Below are positions 11,104-20,358 of a stretch of DNA of 64,000 bases, piece by piece; position 1 is the stretch's first letter; each line of letters starts with the position of its first letter. The notes under the pieces are model-generated. The model had not been told where the DNA came from, did no database searches, and was given only the letters and a program-made list of their open reading frames with translations. The position numbers and the translations under genes are program-made. The stretch spans positions 510,553,565 through 510,617,564 of the forward strand of contig NC_053390.1 in NCBI RefSeq assembly GCF_905171765.1, given 5' to 3'. The DNA comes from Bufo bufo. Its lineage: Eukaryota; Chordata; Amphibia; Anura; Bufonidae.

Positions 11104-11900
11104 TATATGGGGCATTTTATACTGGTACATTATGGGGGGCACAAGGAAGAAGGGAGGAGAGGATTACTATTGGGCATTTACAGGGGGCACTATATAGAGT
11201 TATTTTATACTGGCACATTATGGGGGCACTATGGGGACATTAGTTCAACTGGGGGCATTAAAAGGGGGTATTTTTTGCACTGGCACATTATAAGGAGAAT
11301 TATTACTACTGGGGGCATTATAATGGGCTTTATTACTACTGGGGGTCTGAGGGGAACATTATTACTAGTATAGACACTATGTGAGCATTATTACTTCTGG
11401 GGCACAGTGGGGCCATGTTGGGGGCACTGTGGGAGCACTATTACTACAATGTGTGCTCTAGCAGAGAATTATTCCTATTGGTGGGACTTTTGGGAGCACT
11501 ATTACTGTGGGGGCATCTTGGCACAGTATCAGCTTACCACAATTATTTTTTGGGGACGTTATGTTTACACTATTAGTGTCAGGGACACTATTTGCTGGGC
11601 ACAGAGTGCCCTTCAATAATTATTGGCACAATCTGCATGGTACTACTATTATCAGGGGGTTTATCTTTTTCTGCAGTATAGTATTGGGGAGCAGAGAGGC
11701 ACAGTATTGGGGGTGGTAAGATGATTTGTCCTGAAGATGGGAGCATGATGGAAAAGTGGTAAACTAAGATTTTGTTTGCAGAGACGAGAAATGGCTGAAA
11801 AATGGTGGTCTGGTCTGAAGGTCTGAAAGGAAAAGATGAGGAAAGAGAACATCTACATCGAAGATATGTCACTGGATATAAGAGGTATGTGGCGCTGTGT

Positions 11901-12585
11901 TACCCTGTATGTAGGGGTGGATGGAGTGGTTAGTAGTACAGTACTATCCAGGGGAGCACCCAGAAATTTTGTCTAGGGGGGGTCCTAAAAGCAAAAAAAT
12001 GTGGCACGTGCAGCGTGCTGTGCCAATTCTTTTGCCCACCCATTTTTCAAAGCTCCCTTCATATTAAAAAATGTGGCGCGCGTAGTGTGTTGCGCTGATT
12101 CCTTTGCCTGGCCATTTCTCAAAGCTCTTTAGGAGTGGAAAAATGCAGGGCTTAGCTCCGACCATTATTAAAAGCCCCTCCTACATATGATAGGCCACTC
12201 CCAACAAACACTGTACAGATGAAATTCTGTTGTTGAGGCCGGTCTCTACACATCATATGGAGAGGGGAGGGCCTGTCCTGGCTGCACTGCCTGCTTCACA
12301 TTATGCAATAGACAACAGCAGGCTACAGCAAGGAAGCTCCTCCGCTCTCCTCCTTCCCTAGATCCTGCTCAAGGCCTGTGGTTCCCTCCACCATCTGCCA
12401 CCCGCCCGTGGCCTGCTGCCCCCCTTGGCCGTCCTCACCCAGCTCTGAATCCTCCTTCTGCAAATGGCAGGGGGAGGAGCCGGAGCATCTCCTCTCCTAC
12501 ATAGCGGCACATACCTCTTACATCCAGTGATGTCACCTTTGTTGTAGACGTTCTCTTTCCTCATCTTCTCCATTCAGACCAAACC
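11901..12585. other. Unclassified sequence left of the DIRS element
   Basis: A phrase of about 80 bp containing AAAAATGTGGC, TTTTGCCCACCC and CAAAGCTC is repeated imperfectly at about 11994 and 12068. The region 12340-12580 is GC-richer, with CTCC-rich runs. I see no protein signature. It separates the G-rich repeat from the DIRS inverted repeat and is probably older repeat DNA. Confidence 0.4.
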
Positions 12586-12760
12586 GCCATGATGATTTTC
12601 CCCTCCCCTACGACAGCACAACAGAGAGAGGGATTCACCCCCAGGAACAGGAAACCTACAGAAAAAAAAGGTGGAGCATCTCTACCCCTTCAGTGGTTTC
12701 CTGCCCCTGGAGTGGGAGACCTACAGTTTTTCCCTTTTAGGTTTCTCTTACCATCGGTCT
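12586..12760. repeat. Left inverted terminal repeat of the DIRS element
   Basis: It contains ACGACAGCACAACAGAGAGA, ACAGGAAACCTACAGAA and CTACCCCTTCAGTGG, which reappear in reverse complement near 27060-27170 with scattered differences. DIRS elements end in non-identical inverted repeats rather than LTRs. The outermost bases, TTACCGGTAATTGG at the right end, are not recognisable on this side, so the left edge is approximate. Confidence 0.85.
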
Positions 12761-13490
12761 ATGATTCCTAGGGGCCCTAGAGGGCTGACGGTAGACTGCC
12801 GGGGTCCATCGTGCTGCTGGGCAGGCTGACAGGACGCTAGGATATAGAGGTGCTCCGGGGGCCCTCTGTATCTTGTGGCAGGCATGTGGGTTACCTCTCA
12901 GGGAGAGCTCTGCCCCATGAAAGCTCCATCCGGGAGCAGACACAGGCATGCGGGCATCCTTGAGGCAAAGCTCTGCCGCACAGTTTTTCTGGAAATAGCG
13001 CCCTGCGCGGGGCGCGTGATGATGTGTTTCCGGAACGTGATGTAGATTCAGGTCATGTGGGCAGCGTCTTCCGGGAAGTGTTGTGCGCGATGACGCGCTT
13101 CTGGGTACGCCAGGGGGCGGTGTGCGTGATGACGCGCTTCCTGAGAGGGACACCGCATATGGCGGTATGTAAGACAGCAAGCCAGACCAGTTCACTGAGC
13201 TATTACAGGACGGTCTGCGCTTGACTAATGTATAGAGATCCCTTTCCCCTCTCTTTTTCCCTCAGCCATCAGTGATATGCAGATTCAAGGTTAACTATTA
13301 TTTTTTTCCTCAGTGAATAGGCTCCCTACTTCCTCTTTTTTACCATGGAGGAAGAATGAAGCCAAGAATCTGCAGAGGGAGAAATGGTGAATCCCATCCT
13401 GGTAGTTGATCAATCTTCCTTTGGGTAAATGGCTCATTTATGATACTCCATCTCATTTTTGGCCCTTTGTATTGTCTTTTTTCCAGTCTA
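12761..13490 (+). other. DIRS 5' region before recognisable gag
   Basis: A GC-rich stretch with repeated GATGACGCGCTTC phrases (about 13090-13140) lies between the left terminal repeat and gag. No protein signature was seen in any frame. It is probably the DIRS leader, possibly containing the promoter. Confidence 0.45.
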
Positions 13491-13945
13491 AACCTAAGAA
13501 GATCCTGGCAAAAAGAAAAAACAAAGCGTGTGCGCTGTGTTAGACAGCATTATCTTCTTCTTATGAGAAGAAATTATGCCAAGGATGCATCGACAAGACC
13601 ATATCAGACGAGTCGTCTTCATTGTTAGAGAATATAAGATCCCTTATTAAGACGGAAGTTAAAAATTCCTTGAAGCCAAGCAAAAAGGCTAGAACATCAG
13701 TGAAGGAGAAAAGTTCTAGATTTAGCCTATGTCAGAATTACTCGTCTGACGACAGTGACTCTCTACAGGAGTCATCTTCTTCTGACTCTTCTTCAGACGA
13801 TGAAATTATGGCAAATTCCTTTTTTATTCCGGAAGACACGGATAAATGATTAAAGGTCATAAGATCTACCATGAACATTGAGGACGTTAAAGAAGATAAA
13901 TCAGTAGCGGACTCTTTGTTTGAAGGAGTAGAGGGAAGGGTGATA
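13491..13945 (+). pseudogene. DIRS gag, first part
   Basis: The frame starting near 13491 holds a CxxC...CxxC zinc-ribbon-like pattern (ACALC at about 13530, LCQGC at about 13580), then a region rich in Ser and Asp (DDSDSLQESSSSDSSSDDE at about 13750) and a conserved RSTMNIED block (13863-13886). A TAG interrupts just after the first cysteine pair (about 13541), and a TGA follows DTDK at 13847-13849. At about 13945 the frame runs into a TA microsatellite and the nested insertions. It resumes near 17755. Confidence 0.75.
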
Positions 13946-13946
13946 T

Positions 13947-13948
<2 letters not shown>

Positions 13949-13988
<40 letters not shown>
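13949..13988. repeat. (TA)n microsatellite
   Basis: About 20 uninterrupted AT dinucleotides mark the left border of the insertions into DIRS gag. A similar tract follows Tc1-B at 15711-15751, and TA-rich DNA is a preferred target for Tc1 elements. Confidence 0.95.
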
Positions 13989-13991
<3 letters not shown>

Positions 13992-14131
13992 CCCTGTATG
14001 GCCAGTGGACACATATGGGTCCCCTGTATGTGGGCCCAGTATATGGATCTGTCCAGGTTGTGTGTATGTCTATGCATGTACAGGATACCTAAGTGCCCCT
14101 AGGTTGTGTGGGTATATATGTATATACTGTA

Positions 14132-15707
14132 CACTGCTCCAAAAAATAAAGGGAACACTTAAACAACACAATGTAACTCCAAGTCAATCACACTTCTGTG
14201 AAATCAAACTGTCCACTTAGGAAGCAACACTGAGTGACAATCAATTTCACATGCTGTTGTGCAAATGGGATAGACAACAGGTGGAAATTATAGGCAATTA
14301 GCAAGACACCCCCAATAAAGGAGTGGTTCTACAAGTGGTAAACACAGACCACTTCTCAGTTCCTATGCTTCCTGGCTGATGTTTTGGTCACTTTTGAATG
14401 CTGGCGGTGCTTTCACTCTAGTGGTAGCATGAGACGGAGTCTACAACCCACACAAGTGGCTCAGGTAGTGCAGCTTATCCAGGATGGCACATCAATGCGA
14501 GCTGTGGCAAGAAGGTTTGCTGTGTCTGTCAGCGTAGTGTCCAGAGCATGGAGGCGCTACCAGGAGACAGGCCAGTACATCAGGAGACGTGGAGGAGGCC
14601 GTAGGAGGGCAACAACCCAGCAACAGGACCGCTACCTCCGCCTTTGTGCAAGGAGGAACAGGAGGAGCACTGCCAGAGCCCTGCAAAATCACCTCCAGCA
14701 GGCCACAAATGTGCATGTCTCTGCTCAAATGGTCAGTACCAGACTCCATGAGGGTGATATGAGGGCCCGACGTCCACAGGTGGGGGTTGTGCTTACAGCC
14801 CAACACCGTGCAGGACGTTTGCCATTTGTCAGAGAACACCAAGATTGGCAAATTCGCCACTGGCGCCCTGTGCTCTTCACAGATGAAAGCAGGTTCACAC
14901 TGAGCACATGTGACAGACGTGACAGAGTCTGGAGACGCCGTGGAGAACGTTCTGCTGCCTGCAACATCCTCCAGCATGAACGGTTTGGCATTGGGTCAGT
15001 AATGGTGTGGGGTGGCATTACTTTGGAGGGCCGCACAGCCCTCCATGTGCTCGCCAGAGGTAGCCTGACTGCCATTAGGTACCGAGATGAGATCCTCAGA
15101 CCCCTTGTGAGACCATATGCTGGTGCGGTTGGCCCTGGGTTCCTCCTAATGCAAGACAATGCTAGACCTCATGTGGCTGGAGTGTGTCAGCAGTTCCTGC
15201 AAGACGAAGGCATTGATGCTATGGACTGGCCCGCCGTTCCCCAGACCTGAATCCAATTGAGCACATCTGGGACATCATGTCTCGCTCTATCCACCAACGT
15301 CACGCTGCACCACAGACTGTCCAGGAGTTGGCAGATGCTTTAGTCCAGGTCTGGGAGGAGATCCCTCAGGGGACCGTCCGCCACCTCATCAGGAGCATGC
15401 ACAGGCATTGTAGGGAGGTCATACAGGCACGTGGAGGCCACACACACTACTGAGCCTCATTTTGACTTGTTTTAAGGACATTACATCAAAGTTGGATCAG
15501 CCTGTAGTGTGTTTTTCCACTTTAATTTTGAGGGTGACTCCAAATCCAGACCTCCATGGGTTGAAAAATTTGATTTCCATTTTTTTATTTTTGTGTGATT
15601 TTGTTGTCAGCACATTCAACTATGTAAAGAACAAAGTATTTCAGAAGAATATTTAATTAACTCAGATCTAGGATGTGTTTTTTTTTTTCCCTTTATTTTT
15701 TTGAGCA

Positions 15708-15710
<3 letters not shown>
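14132..15710 (+). mobile_element. Tc1-like transposon (Tc1-B), nearly complete, 1579 bp
   Basis: The left terminus CACTGCTCCAAAAAATAAAG is mirrored by the right terminus ending TTTTTTGAGCAGTG at 15710. TA flanks both ends (14130-14131 and 15711-15712). It encloses a full-length transposase gene with a single frameshift. It is inserted next to a (TA)n tract. Its good preservation compared with its neighbours suggests a recent arrival. Confidence 0.93.
14429..15453 (+). pseudogene. Tc1 transposase, DD34E, one single-base deletion
   Basis: The ATG at 14429 begins [17 protein letters not shown], followed by the helix-turn-helix with [11 protein letters not shown]. The catalytic aspartates are in LFTDESRF (about 14875) and LMQDNARPH (about 15150), and the glutamate is in [11 protein letters not shown] (about 15245-15275). 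Counting across the break gives 34 residues between the second Asp and the Glu, the Tc1 signature. A one-base deletion near 15232, just before the PDLNPIE block, shifts the frame and brings a stop at 15248. Otherwise the frame is open to the stop at 15451-15453, giving about 341 codons, the usual length. An upstream ATG at 14384 is in frame but less typical. Confidence 0.92.

Positions 15711-15751
<41 letters not shown>
15711..15751. repeat. (TA)n microsatellite between two Tc1 elements
   Basis: About 19 TA dinucleotides separate the right end of Tc1-B from the truncated left end of Tc1-C. It may be the continuation of the tract at 13949-13988, split by insertion or expanded at the target. 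Confidence 0.95.
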
Positions 15752-16602
15752 TGATATGATCCCCAGGTTGAGTAATTGTGGAATTATATACATAACAAAC
15801 AAGTGTGAAACAACTGAAAATATGTCATATTTTAGGTTCTTCAAAGTAGCCACCTTTTGCTTTGATTACTACTTTTCACACTCTTGGCATTCTCTTGATG
15901 AGCTTCAAGAGGTAGTCCCCTGAAATGGTTTTCACTTCACAGGTGTGCCCTGTCAGGTTTAATAAGTGGGATTTCTTGCCTTATAAATGCGGTTGGGACC
16001 ATCAATGGTGTTGAGGAGAAGTCAGGTGGATACACAGCTGATAGTCCTACTGAATAGACTGTTAGAATTTGTATTATGGCAAGAAAAAAGCAGCTAAGTA
16101 AAGAAAAACGAGTGGCCATCATTACTTTAAAAAATGAAGGTCAGTTAGTCAGCCGAAAAATTGGGAAAACTTTGAAAGTAAGGGCTATTTGACCATGAAG
16201 GAGAGTGATGGGGTGCTGCTCCAGATGACCTGGCCTCCACAGTCACCGGACCTGAACCCAATCGAGATGGTTTGGGGTGAGCTGGACCGCAGAGTGAAGG
16301 CAAAAGGGCCAACAAGTGCTAAGCATCTCTGGGAACTCCTTCAAGACTGTTGGAAGACCATTTCAGGGGACTACCTCTTGAAGCTCATCAAGAGAATGCC
16401 AAGAGTGTGCAAAGCAGTAATCAAAGCAAAAGGTGGCTACTTTGAAGAACCTAGAATATGACATATTTTCAGTTGTTTCACACTTGTTTGTTATGTATAT
16501 AATTCCACATGTGTTAATTCATAGTTTTGATGCCTTCATAGTCATGATAATAAAGAAAACTCTTTGAATGAGAAGGTGTGTCCAAACTTTTGGTCTGTAC
16601 TG
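15752..16602 (+). mobile_element. Tc1-like deletion derivative (Tc1-C), left end truncated
   Basis: The right terminus ends AAACTTTTGGTCTGTACTG at 16602, followed by TA. Long internal inverted sequences (GAATTATATACATAACAAAC at about 15780 and its complement at about 16500) show a Tc1 with extended inverted repeats of about 110 bp or more. The matching outer left terminus is absent, and the element starts directly after the TA tract. The transposase is internally deleted. Confidence 0.88.
16078..16461 (+). pseudogene. Tc1 transposase remnant (N- and C-terminal ends fused by deletion)
   Basis: MARKKQLSKEKRVAIITLK starts at 16076, giving the first helix-turn-helix. The coding sequence then jumps at about 16185 to the C-terminal third: [20 protein letters not shown] (about 16220-16280), which holds the catalytic Glu, and continues to a stop after FEEPRI at 16459-16461. 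The two catalytic Asp blocks are deleted. The remaining C-terminus is uninterrupted. Confidence 0.9.
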
Positions 16603-16604
16603 TA

Positions 16605-17750
16605 TATCAGCCTAGTTCTGTTTAGGGATTGTTATGACATAGGCGTGTGTATTGCTATGGTGTATCGGGGGGGGGGGGGATGCTCTTATTTACACCTTGG
16701 GCAGGAAATCCTTTGATTCCTTTGTCTGTACAGATCCTGAGCTAGCCTCAGGGGGCCAACTGGCAGTTCAAGCATTCCGTCACACGCCCATGATGATGTC
16801 ATCACCCTCCTGTTGAAGAGGGGGAGGTGGGCTGCTTTTGGGCTTATATTAGTCCTAGCCAGGACAAAGGCTCTCGCTCTTGGAACTGGACTACTAACAG
16901 AGTCACACATGGGAGCAGCTCCATGAAGGAAGATGGACCGAACAGCTCCCTGAAGGAAGAGAGGCAGAGCCCCACATGCCCCTGGTGATGGCTTAGTAAC
17001 CCATTCCCTCCAGCATTGCAGTACGTCTTATACCCCTGCCCTGATTTACCCCTATTCACCCCTGGCCTGCATTGGGTTAACCCTAACCGCTGCATTTAAC
17101 CCCTTTTTCCCTATACCACCGATAACCCTTGCTGCATAACCCCTGCATTCCCTGTAATTCTTTACCCCTTCACTGCTGCCCTGCCTACCACAGCAGCAGC
17201 TGAGTGTGTGTTAACCCTTTGTTTCTCCCATAGGGATAGCTTAGAGCCAGGTTGGGTGGGCTACTAATGAATGTATGTAAGTGTCTTGTATAGATGGTGT
17301 GTGGGGTGGTATTGGGAATTGTGTATTATCTAGTGTAGTTAGGTTTTTTATTGTGTATACTGTAGTGTTATTGCTGTACTGTGGTGTGTGCGTCTATATG
17401 TATATATATATTTATAACCATTGATCTATAAATATATATAAATAAAGCGTATAATTAGACTTGTATTATTGTATTGTATAATAAATACTTTATTATTCAT
17501 AGTACAGTGTATGGTCATTAGTGGTCGCCACCGTAGTAGTAGCAGTAAGTCACACGTAGTTTAGTTCAGTGGAGTGTATATGCAATCAGAGGTAGTTAGT
17601 TAGCTAGAGAGTATAGCTAGGTATATTTATTATTTAGGCATAAATAGGCGGAGTCATCACTAGACGACTCACGCCTATTTATGAATATTAATTATTGAGA
17701 TTTGCATAAAATATCAATAATTAATATTTCCTTTAACAGAAGGGTTACAG
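16605..17750. other. LTR-like insertion in DIRS gag, with two hairpins at its right end
   Basis: The block begins near TGTTATGACATAGGCG (about 16630). It contains a TATA-like GGGCTTATATTAG (about 16840) and AATAAA signals (about 17441 and 17481), the order expected in a plus-strand LTR. I see no second LTR or coding sequence, so a solo LTR is the best guess. At the right end two adjacent hairpins, CATAAATAGGCG (about 17639) and AATATTAATTATTGA (about 17687) with their complements, precede the resumption of DIRS gag. TSDs were not identified. Confidence 0.35.
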
Positions 17751-17754
17751 GAAA

Positions 17755-18580
17755 GGAAAGGACGTTGTTTTCCTGTACATAATAGTATCATGTCCTTAAT
17801 TCAAAGGGAGTGGAAAAAGCCAGTTAGGAAAGTCTTTTTCACTAGGTCCTTTAAGCGCAAGTATCCTTTTGAGGAAGTAAATTCCTCCTCTTGGGGGAAA
17901 GCCCCAAAAATTTACGTTGCCATTTCTAAGGTATCGAACAAATCTTTTCCCTTTGAGGATACTCGTGTGCTTAAAGAACCCTTAGATAAAAAAGATGAGT
18001 CTTTCCTTAGGGGAGCTTGTGAGGCCTCCACGTTATCCTTTTGCCCTGCTATAGCCGCTACTGTTACAGCTAGAACATTAGCTCTTTGGTTGCAGCAACT
18101 GGAAGTTCAATTAAAAGAAAGATCCCCTAGGGAACAGATTTTATCTTCCTTACCCACACTACAAAAAGCGGCTGACTTCTTGACAGATGCTTCTGTCGAT
18201 TCTATCAAGCTCAGTGCTCAGTCGGCATCCCTTACCAACTCCGCTTGGAGGGCTCTTTGGCTTAAGAGTTGGAGTGGGGGGATATAGCCTCTAAACAAAA
18301 GTTATGTGGCATCCCCTGCCAGGGAGAATTTTTGTTCGGTCCTGAACTAGATGACCTATTAGAAAAAGCAGCTGATAGGTAAAGAAGGTTTCCGGTCCCT
18401 AACCCTTCCGGGGTATTTTGTTCTAGGAATAGGCAGTCCTTTCGTCCCTATAAGAATAATGCTGGTATAAAACCAGTCAGAGATAAAGACCAGAGATTCA
18501 GATCCAAGAATTTGGGAGGGAGAGGATCCCTATTTGGAAACTCCTCCTCTACAAATAAGAAACCACCTCAACAATGACGC
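17755..18580 (+). pseudogene. DIRS gag, second part
   Basis: GRCFPVHNSIMSLIQREWKK resumes the gag frame at about 17760, followed by an alpha-helical region (LCPAIAATVTARTLALWLQQLEV is typical; read here around 18040-18110) and a basic tail ending GSLFGNSSSTNKKPPQQ. The frame shifts by one base near 18275 and meets a TAA near 18380. It overlaps the start of the RT frame near 18534, as usual in DIRS elements. Confidence 0.75.
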
Positions 18581-20013
18581 CAGGCCAAAAACCGGAGGAA
18601 GGCTAAAATTCTTCCTGTCAGCCTGGGAAAAAATTGCGGGGCCTTGGGTCTTAGATGTCATTCATTCAGGTCTAAAACCAGAATTTCTTTCCTTGCCGCC
18701 GCAAAGATTCGTTACTACAAAAAACATTTGTGTAAAAGGCTGTTTTCCCATAATAAAGGAAGTATTAGACCTTATAGAGAAAAATGTTTTGATTCCTGTT
18801 CCCCTAGAAGAGCAATCCGAAGGCTATTTCTCCCATCTTTTTCTAGTTCCAAAGCCAGATGGTTCTCACAGGACAATCATCAATCTGAGGGATTTGAACA
18901 AATTTCTGGTGTACAAAAAGTTCAAAATGGAGACAATGAGGAATACAGTCCAGCTTCTTTTCCCTCATTGTTTCATGGCAGTAATAGATTTAAAAGACGC
19001 CTATTTTCATATTCCTATGCACCAGGAATTTCAGAAATATCTCAGGGTGGCGATTCCGATGGAGGGTCACATTCAACAATATCAGTTCCAGGCATTGCCC
19101 TTTGGCCTGTCCATGGCCCCAAGAATATTCACAAAGGTGGTAGCGGAGATGGTTTCATTCATATGGATCAAGAACATGTTGATAGTTCCATAACTGGACG
19201 ATTTTTTGATCATAGCGGATTCCCGGCTCAACTGCAAGAGGGACGTTAAGATGAAAATACAAGGGGGCATTGGATGTCAGAATAAAAATTTCAAATACGA
19301 CAGTAAAGAGTCTATCCTGGTGGCTGGACAAGGACAATCTAATTTAGAGAATCCCTTGGTCCTATCCAGATCCTATTGTCCTGACCACAGATGCAAGCCC
19401 TTAGGGGTGGGGAGCCCATATTCAAGGGTACAGTTTTCAGGGTCTATGGTCCACAAGTCAGAGATTGTTCTCTCCCAATCTAAAAGAATTAGTGGTGGTA
19501 AGACTGGCCGTGAAAGCTTCTCAGTCCCTTCTAGGCTCAGGTCACATGAGGATTCTCTCAGACAATCAGTTAACCGTGGCATATTTGAATCATCAGGGGG
19601 GAACAAGATCGATAACCCTGGGGTGGGAAGCGAGAAGATTGCTAGGAATATTAGAAAAACAAGTCAGTCATGTATCAGCTCTCCATATAAAAGAGAAGGA
19701 GAATGTTCACGCAGACTTCCTAAGCAGGTACCCCTTGAAGCAAGGGGAGTGGTCCCTGAACAGTTCAATATTTACCATGGTTACAAAGTCTTGGGGCATG
19801 CCGGTGATAGATCTGTTTGGTTTAAGCCAGAACAAGAAAGTAGACCTATTTTGCTTGCTAAATCCCAGAGAGTTCCCCTATGGGGTGGCCACCTTTCTTC
19901 TGAAGTGGAACTTCCCCCTAGCCTATGCCTTTCCCCCCTTCCAGTTGCTCCCAGCTGTCCTGAAAAAGATCAGGAAGGACAAAGCAAAGGTTATCCTCAT
20001 TGCCCCCTTCTGA
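18534..20013 (+). pseudogene. DIRS reverse transcriptase / RNase H
   Basis: RT motifs appear in order: FLVPKPDGSHRTIINLRDLN (about 18840-18900), VIDLKDAYFHIPM (about 18980-19020) and QALPFGLSMAPRIFTK (about 19090-19135). The catalytic tyrosine of the YLDD box is replaced by TAA at 19191-19193, leaving LDDFLIIADSR immediately after. RNase H follows in another frame: VLTTDAS (about 19378), an extra G near 19405, LSDNQLTVAYLN (about 19555) and HADFLSRYPL (about 19705). The region downstream to 20013 (VIDLFGLSQN) fits the DIRS connection to the recombinase. Enzyme activity is excluded. Confidence 0.88.
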
Positions 20014-20129
20014 CCCAAGAGGGCATTGTTTACTCTCCTCTGGACCATGTCGGTATCAGACCCCTGGATTCTACCAGACATCCCAGATCTGCTGTCCCAG
20101 TGTCCGGTTTTTCATCCAGCAGTAAGTGG

Positions 20130-20358
20130 TCACCATCTGACTGCTTTTTAATTTGAGTGGAACTTATTGATCAGGAACTCAATGCAACTTTGCTTAAAAG
20201 CAGAAAGCCTATGACTATTTCAATCTATGCTAGAACCTGGAAGAAGTTTATAGATTTTGGTAATCTTAACCCAAAAAATTTACCTTTATCTGTCCCTATT
20301 TCCCAGTTCCTGGAATTTTTACAGAATGGACTTTCATTAGGACTGGCAAAAAGTACTC
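20130..20358 (+). pseudogene. DIRS tyrosine recombinase, N-terminal part only
   Basis: The frame contains LKSRKPMTISIYARTWKKFI and ends GLAKSTL at the TTAA target (20359-20362). It continues in frame after the nested element, at about 26825, as VQISALSVLFEQNFA and WIIRFFKAVDRM, then loses homology near 26940. The core-binding domain is therefore present, but the catalytic domain with Arg, HxxR and Tyr is missing. Exact joining across a single TTAA shows the interrupting element inserted into a coding sequence that was already, or later, truncated. Confidence 0.8.

Larger units (their letters stand above)
9967..11900. repeat. G-rich degenerate interspersed repeat tract
   Basis: The tract is built from phrases such as TATTTTATACTGGGGCAC, GGGGGCACTATGGGG and ATTATTACTACTGGGGGC, without an exact period. 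From about 11340 to 11760 it matches, in inverted orientation, the block at about 43500-43900, including the shared phrase ACACTATTAGTGTCAGGGAC. It is interrupted by a Tc1 derivative (10208-11103). It starts where gypsy-1 pol stops. No coding frame is credible. Confidence 0.7.

Noticed and set aside
12340..13200. GC-rich stretch considered as a host CpG island or promoter
   Set aside because: The right part lies inside the DIRS inverted repeat and leader; no adjacent host exon was found.
18644..19249. 201-codon frame overlapping the DIRS RT
   Set aside because: It is a shadow; the RT motifs are all in the other frame.
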